A stretch of DNA of 6,692 bases from an uncultured bacterium (GTDB lineage Bacteria > Verrucomicrobiota > Lentisphaeria > Oligosphaerales > Oligosphaeraceae), in the NCBI GenBank assembly GCA_902783355.1, contig CACZQQ010000295.1, forward strand, positions 1-6,692. The letters run 5' to 3'. The position numbers and the translations under genes are program-made. Shown piece after piece: positions 5,325 to 6,692 of this stretch. The first letter of the stretch is position 1. Each line of letters begins with the position of its first letter. Under the pieces are notes generated by a model that saw only the letters and a list, made by a program, of their open reading frames with translations, made no database searches and was not told the DNA's origin.

Positions 5325-6684
5325 ACTTGCGTCCGAAGAGGGCCGCGTCTGCGGGGGCGCGGAGGCGCTCCCAGAAGTCGTATGTGCTCTTCCAGTCGCG
5401 CAGCCGCTGGGCGGCTTCGCTGTCGCCGGGCGTCTCCTGCAGAAGGGCCTGGGCGCGCCTGTCGCGTTCGCAGGCCTGCCGGAAGGCCTCCCAGGCCTCG
5501 TCGTACTGCCGCTGGAAGGCGCGGCGGCCGCCGCCATGCACGAGCGTGTCGATGGCCTGCTGGAAGCCGCGCAGGGAATCCTGCAGGAGCGGCGGAGCCT
5601 CCTGCTGGAGCGCGGTCAGTCGCCCCTGAAGCGCCCCCAGCGTGCCGCTGTCCAGACGGTAGTCCGGCAGGATCTGCGGCACGTCCCGCAGGGGGATGAC
5701 GCGGATGCCGTCGACAGCGGAGGCGTCCAGGACGGAGATGGTCAGCAGCTGCCTGAGGGCCGCTTCGCACTCCGCCGCCGTCAGGGTGATGCGGGCGGCG
5801 TTGAGCACCTGCGGCGCCAAGGCCTCGAACCAGAGCTGCAGGGCGTTCGAGTCGCCTTTCAGGCCGAGGGCCCTCTCCAGGGCGGCGGCCGCCGTCGGGC
5901 ACGCGCTGCCGGAGGCCGCCGTCGCCCACGCCTCCGCAAGCGCGCCTGGCCGCTGGGGCGTTGTGCCGTGGTCAAGGCATGAGAGCAGTACTTCGCAGTG
6001 CAGCAGATGGAGGCGCAGGAGAGCGGGCGGCGCCTGCAGCGGCAACGGATGCTCCAGCAGCGTGCGGACATCCGGCGCGCCGCCGTCGGCGTATTGCCGC
6101 CTGAGCAGGCGGTAGTCGGGGCGCTGGAGGCTGGCGGGGCCGCCGCCGTAGAGGAGGCGGGCGGCCAGCGCCGCCGCGAGGAAGTCGTAGATTTCGGGGA
6201 CATGGCTTCCGCGGCGCTCCCTGACCGCCGCGCGCAGGCGCCGGCGGACGAAGGCGCGGCAGACGGTGGCGGCCAGGACGGGGGCCGGCTGGCTGCCGTC
6301 CAGCGGGATGATGATGCCGTTGGATGTGTCCACGAGGGCGTCGTCGTCGGGGAGGGCGAGCTGGAAGAGGAGGCGCGGAAGGCGGGTTTCGTCGGGGGCG
6401 CTGCCTCCCCATCGGCGGCACTCCGTGGCGCAGAGGCGCACCAACGGCAGCAGCTGCCATGCCTCGTCCTCCGTGAGGCCGACGGCGAGCGCGTTCTCGC
6501 CGGCGATGTCGCGCGTGCACAGCTTCCGCCCGTCGCGAGAGACGAAGCCGTCGCGGGCGAGGCGCAGCCCGTCCTCGATGGGCGTGCCCGCCTCGGGCTC
6601 GGGCGCCGTCTCCTGCGCCGCCAGGGCGAATGGCAGGCACAGAAGGCACGCCAGCAGAATGAGATGTGTCGCGCGTCGTTTCAC
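5323..6684 (-). CDS. Exported protein of unknown function
   Basis: Not recognised. The 453-aa product starts with a clear Sec signal peptide: basic KRR at 2-4, hydrophobic core about 8-21, and likely signal peptidase I cleavage at ALA|AQ (20-24). Cys13 follows LLA, but the hydrophobic core continues after it, so a lipoprotein is unlikely. The mature part is mostly Ala-, Leu- and Arg-rich predicted helix, with a Pro/Glu-rich linker at about 24-36, and has no further membrane helix. No HExxH, GxSxG or nucleotide-binding motif is seen. Cysteines at 56, 85, 89, 142, 230, 236, 262 and 306 could form disulphides if it is periplasmic. The start taken is GTG at 6682-6684, justified by the signal peptide; no Shine-Dalgarno is visible in the 8 nt left and the frame is still open there, so the true start may be slightly beyond the window. 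It ends 8 nt before the RecO-like gene and is probably cotranscribed. Reality of the gene is well supported; function is unknown. Confidence 0.8.
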   Translation of the reverse strand: MKRRATHLILLACLLCLPFALAAQETAPEPEAGTPIEDGLRLARDGFVSRDGRKLCTRDIAGENALAVGLTEDEAWQLLPLVRLCATECRRWGGSAPDETRLPRLLFQLALPDDDALVDTSNGIIIPLDGSQPAPVLAATVCRAFVRRRLRAAVRERRGSHVPEIYDFLAAALAARLLYGGGPASLQRPDYRLLRRQYADGGAPDVRTLLEHPLPLQAPPALLRLHLLHCEVLLSCLDHGTTPQRPGALAEAWATAASGSACPTAAAALERALGLKGDSNALQLWFEALAPQVLNAARITLTAAECEAALRQLLTISVLDASAVDGIRVIPLRDVPQILPDYRLDSGTLGALQGRLTALQQEAPPLLQDSLRGFQQAIDTLVHGGGRRAFQRQYDEAWEAFRQACERDRRAQALLQETPGDSEAAQRLRDWKSTYDFWERLRAPADAALFGRK

Positions 6685-6692
6685 GGAAAGGG

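Noticed and set aside
5315..5929. N-terminal extension of the RecO-like frame to an ATG at 5929
   Set aside because: The extension overlaps the well-supported exported-protein gene in another frame and reads as Pro/Arg/Gly-rich noise until just before the OB-fold.
6646..6684. Lipoprotein signal (LLAC) in the exported protein
   Set aside because: The hydrophobic core continues well past Cys13 to an AxA site, and Leu at -2 is atypical of a lipobox.

Overview
The window is about two-thirds G+C. It carries five protein genes, all on the minus strand and tightly packed, so transcription runs from high to low coordinates. The coding style (high G+C, ATG, GTG and TTG starts, uneven Shine-Dalgarno use) fits a Gram-negative-type bacterium. 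A complete eukaryote-like cation-chloride cotransporter together with a metK-ahcY pair would suit a member of the Planctomycetota-Verrucomicrobiota-Kiritimatiellota group. That placement is a low-confidence guess, because nothing here is diagnostic of a phylum.

In transcription order, the first block is: (1) an exported protein of unknown function, with a signal peptide and a start at or just beyond the right edge; (2) a short RecO-like DNA repair protein, begun from a probable TTG codon 8 nt after gene 1; (3) a 753-aa cation-chloride cotransporter of the SLC12/NKCC type with its cytoplasmic C-terminal domain, begun 13 nt after gene 2. The spacing suggests one operon. A 256-nt non-coding stretch follows, and then the second block: (4) metK, S-adenosylmethionine synthetase, and (5) ahcY, S-adenosylhomocysteine hydrolase, which runs off the left edge after 309 codons. 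ahcY starts 15 nt after metK, and its Shine-Dalgarno shares a base with the metK stop codon.

MetK makes SAM, methyltransferases turn it into SAH, and AhcY splits SAH to homocysteine and adenosine. The second block is therefore the core of the activated methyl cycle. The upstream block has no obvious biochemical link to it.

The most interesting non-coding part is the stretch between the transporter and metK. It contains a bulged 10-bp inverted repeat beside a TATATT box. It also contains a 16-nt GC palindrome whose stem would compete with a longer-range 8-bp stem. That is what an operator, or a switching mRNA leader controlling SAM-cycle genes, might look like. I could not match it to any SAM or SAH riboswitch consensus I know. 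No mobile element, CRISPR array, tRNA or rRNA is visible.
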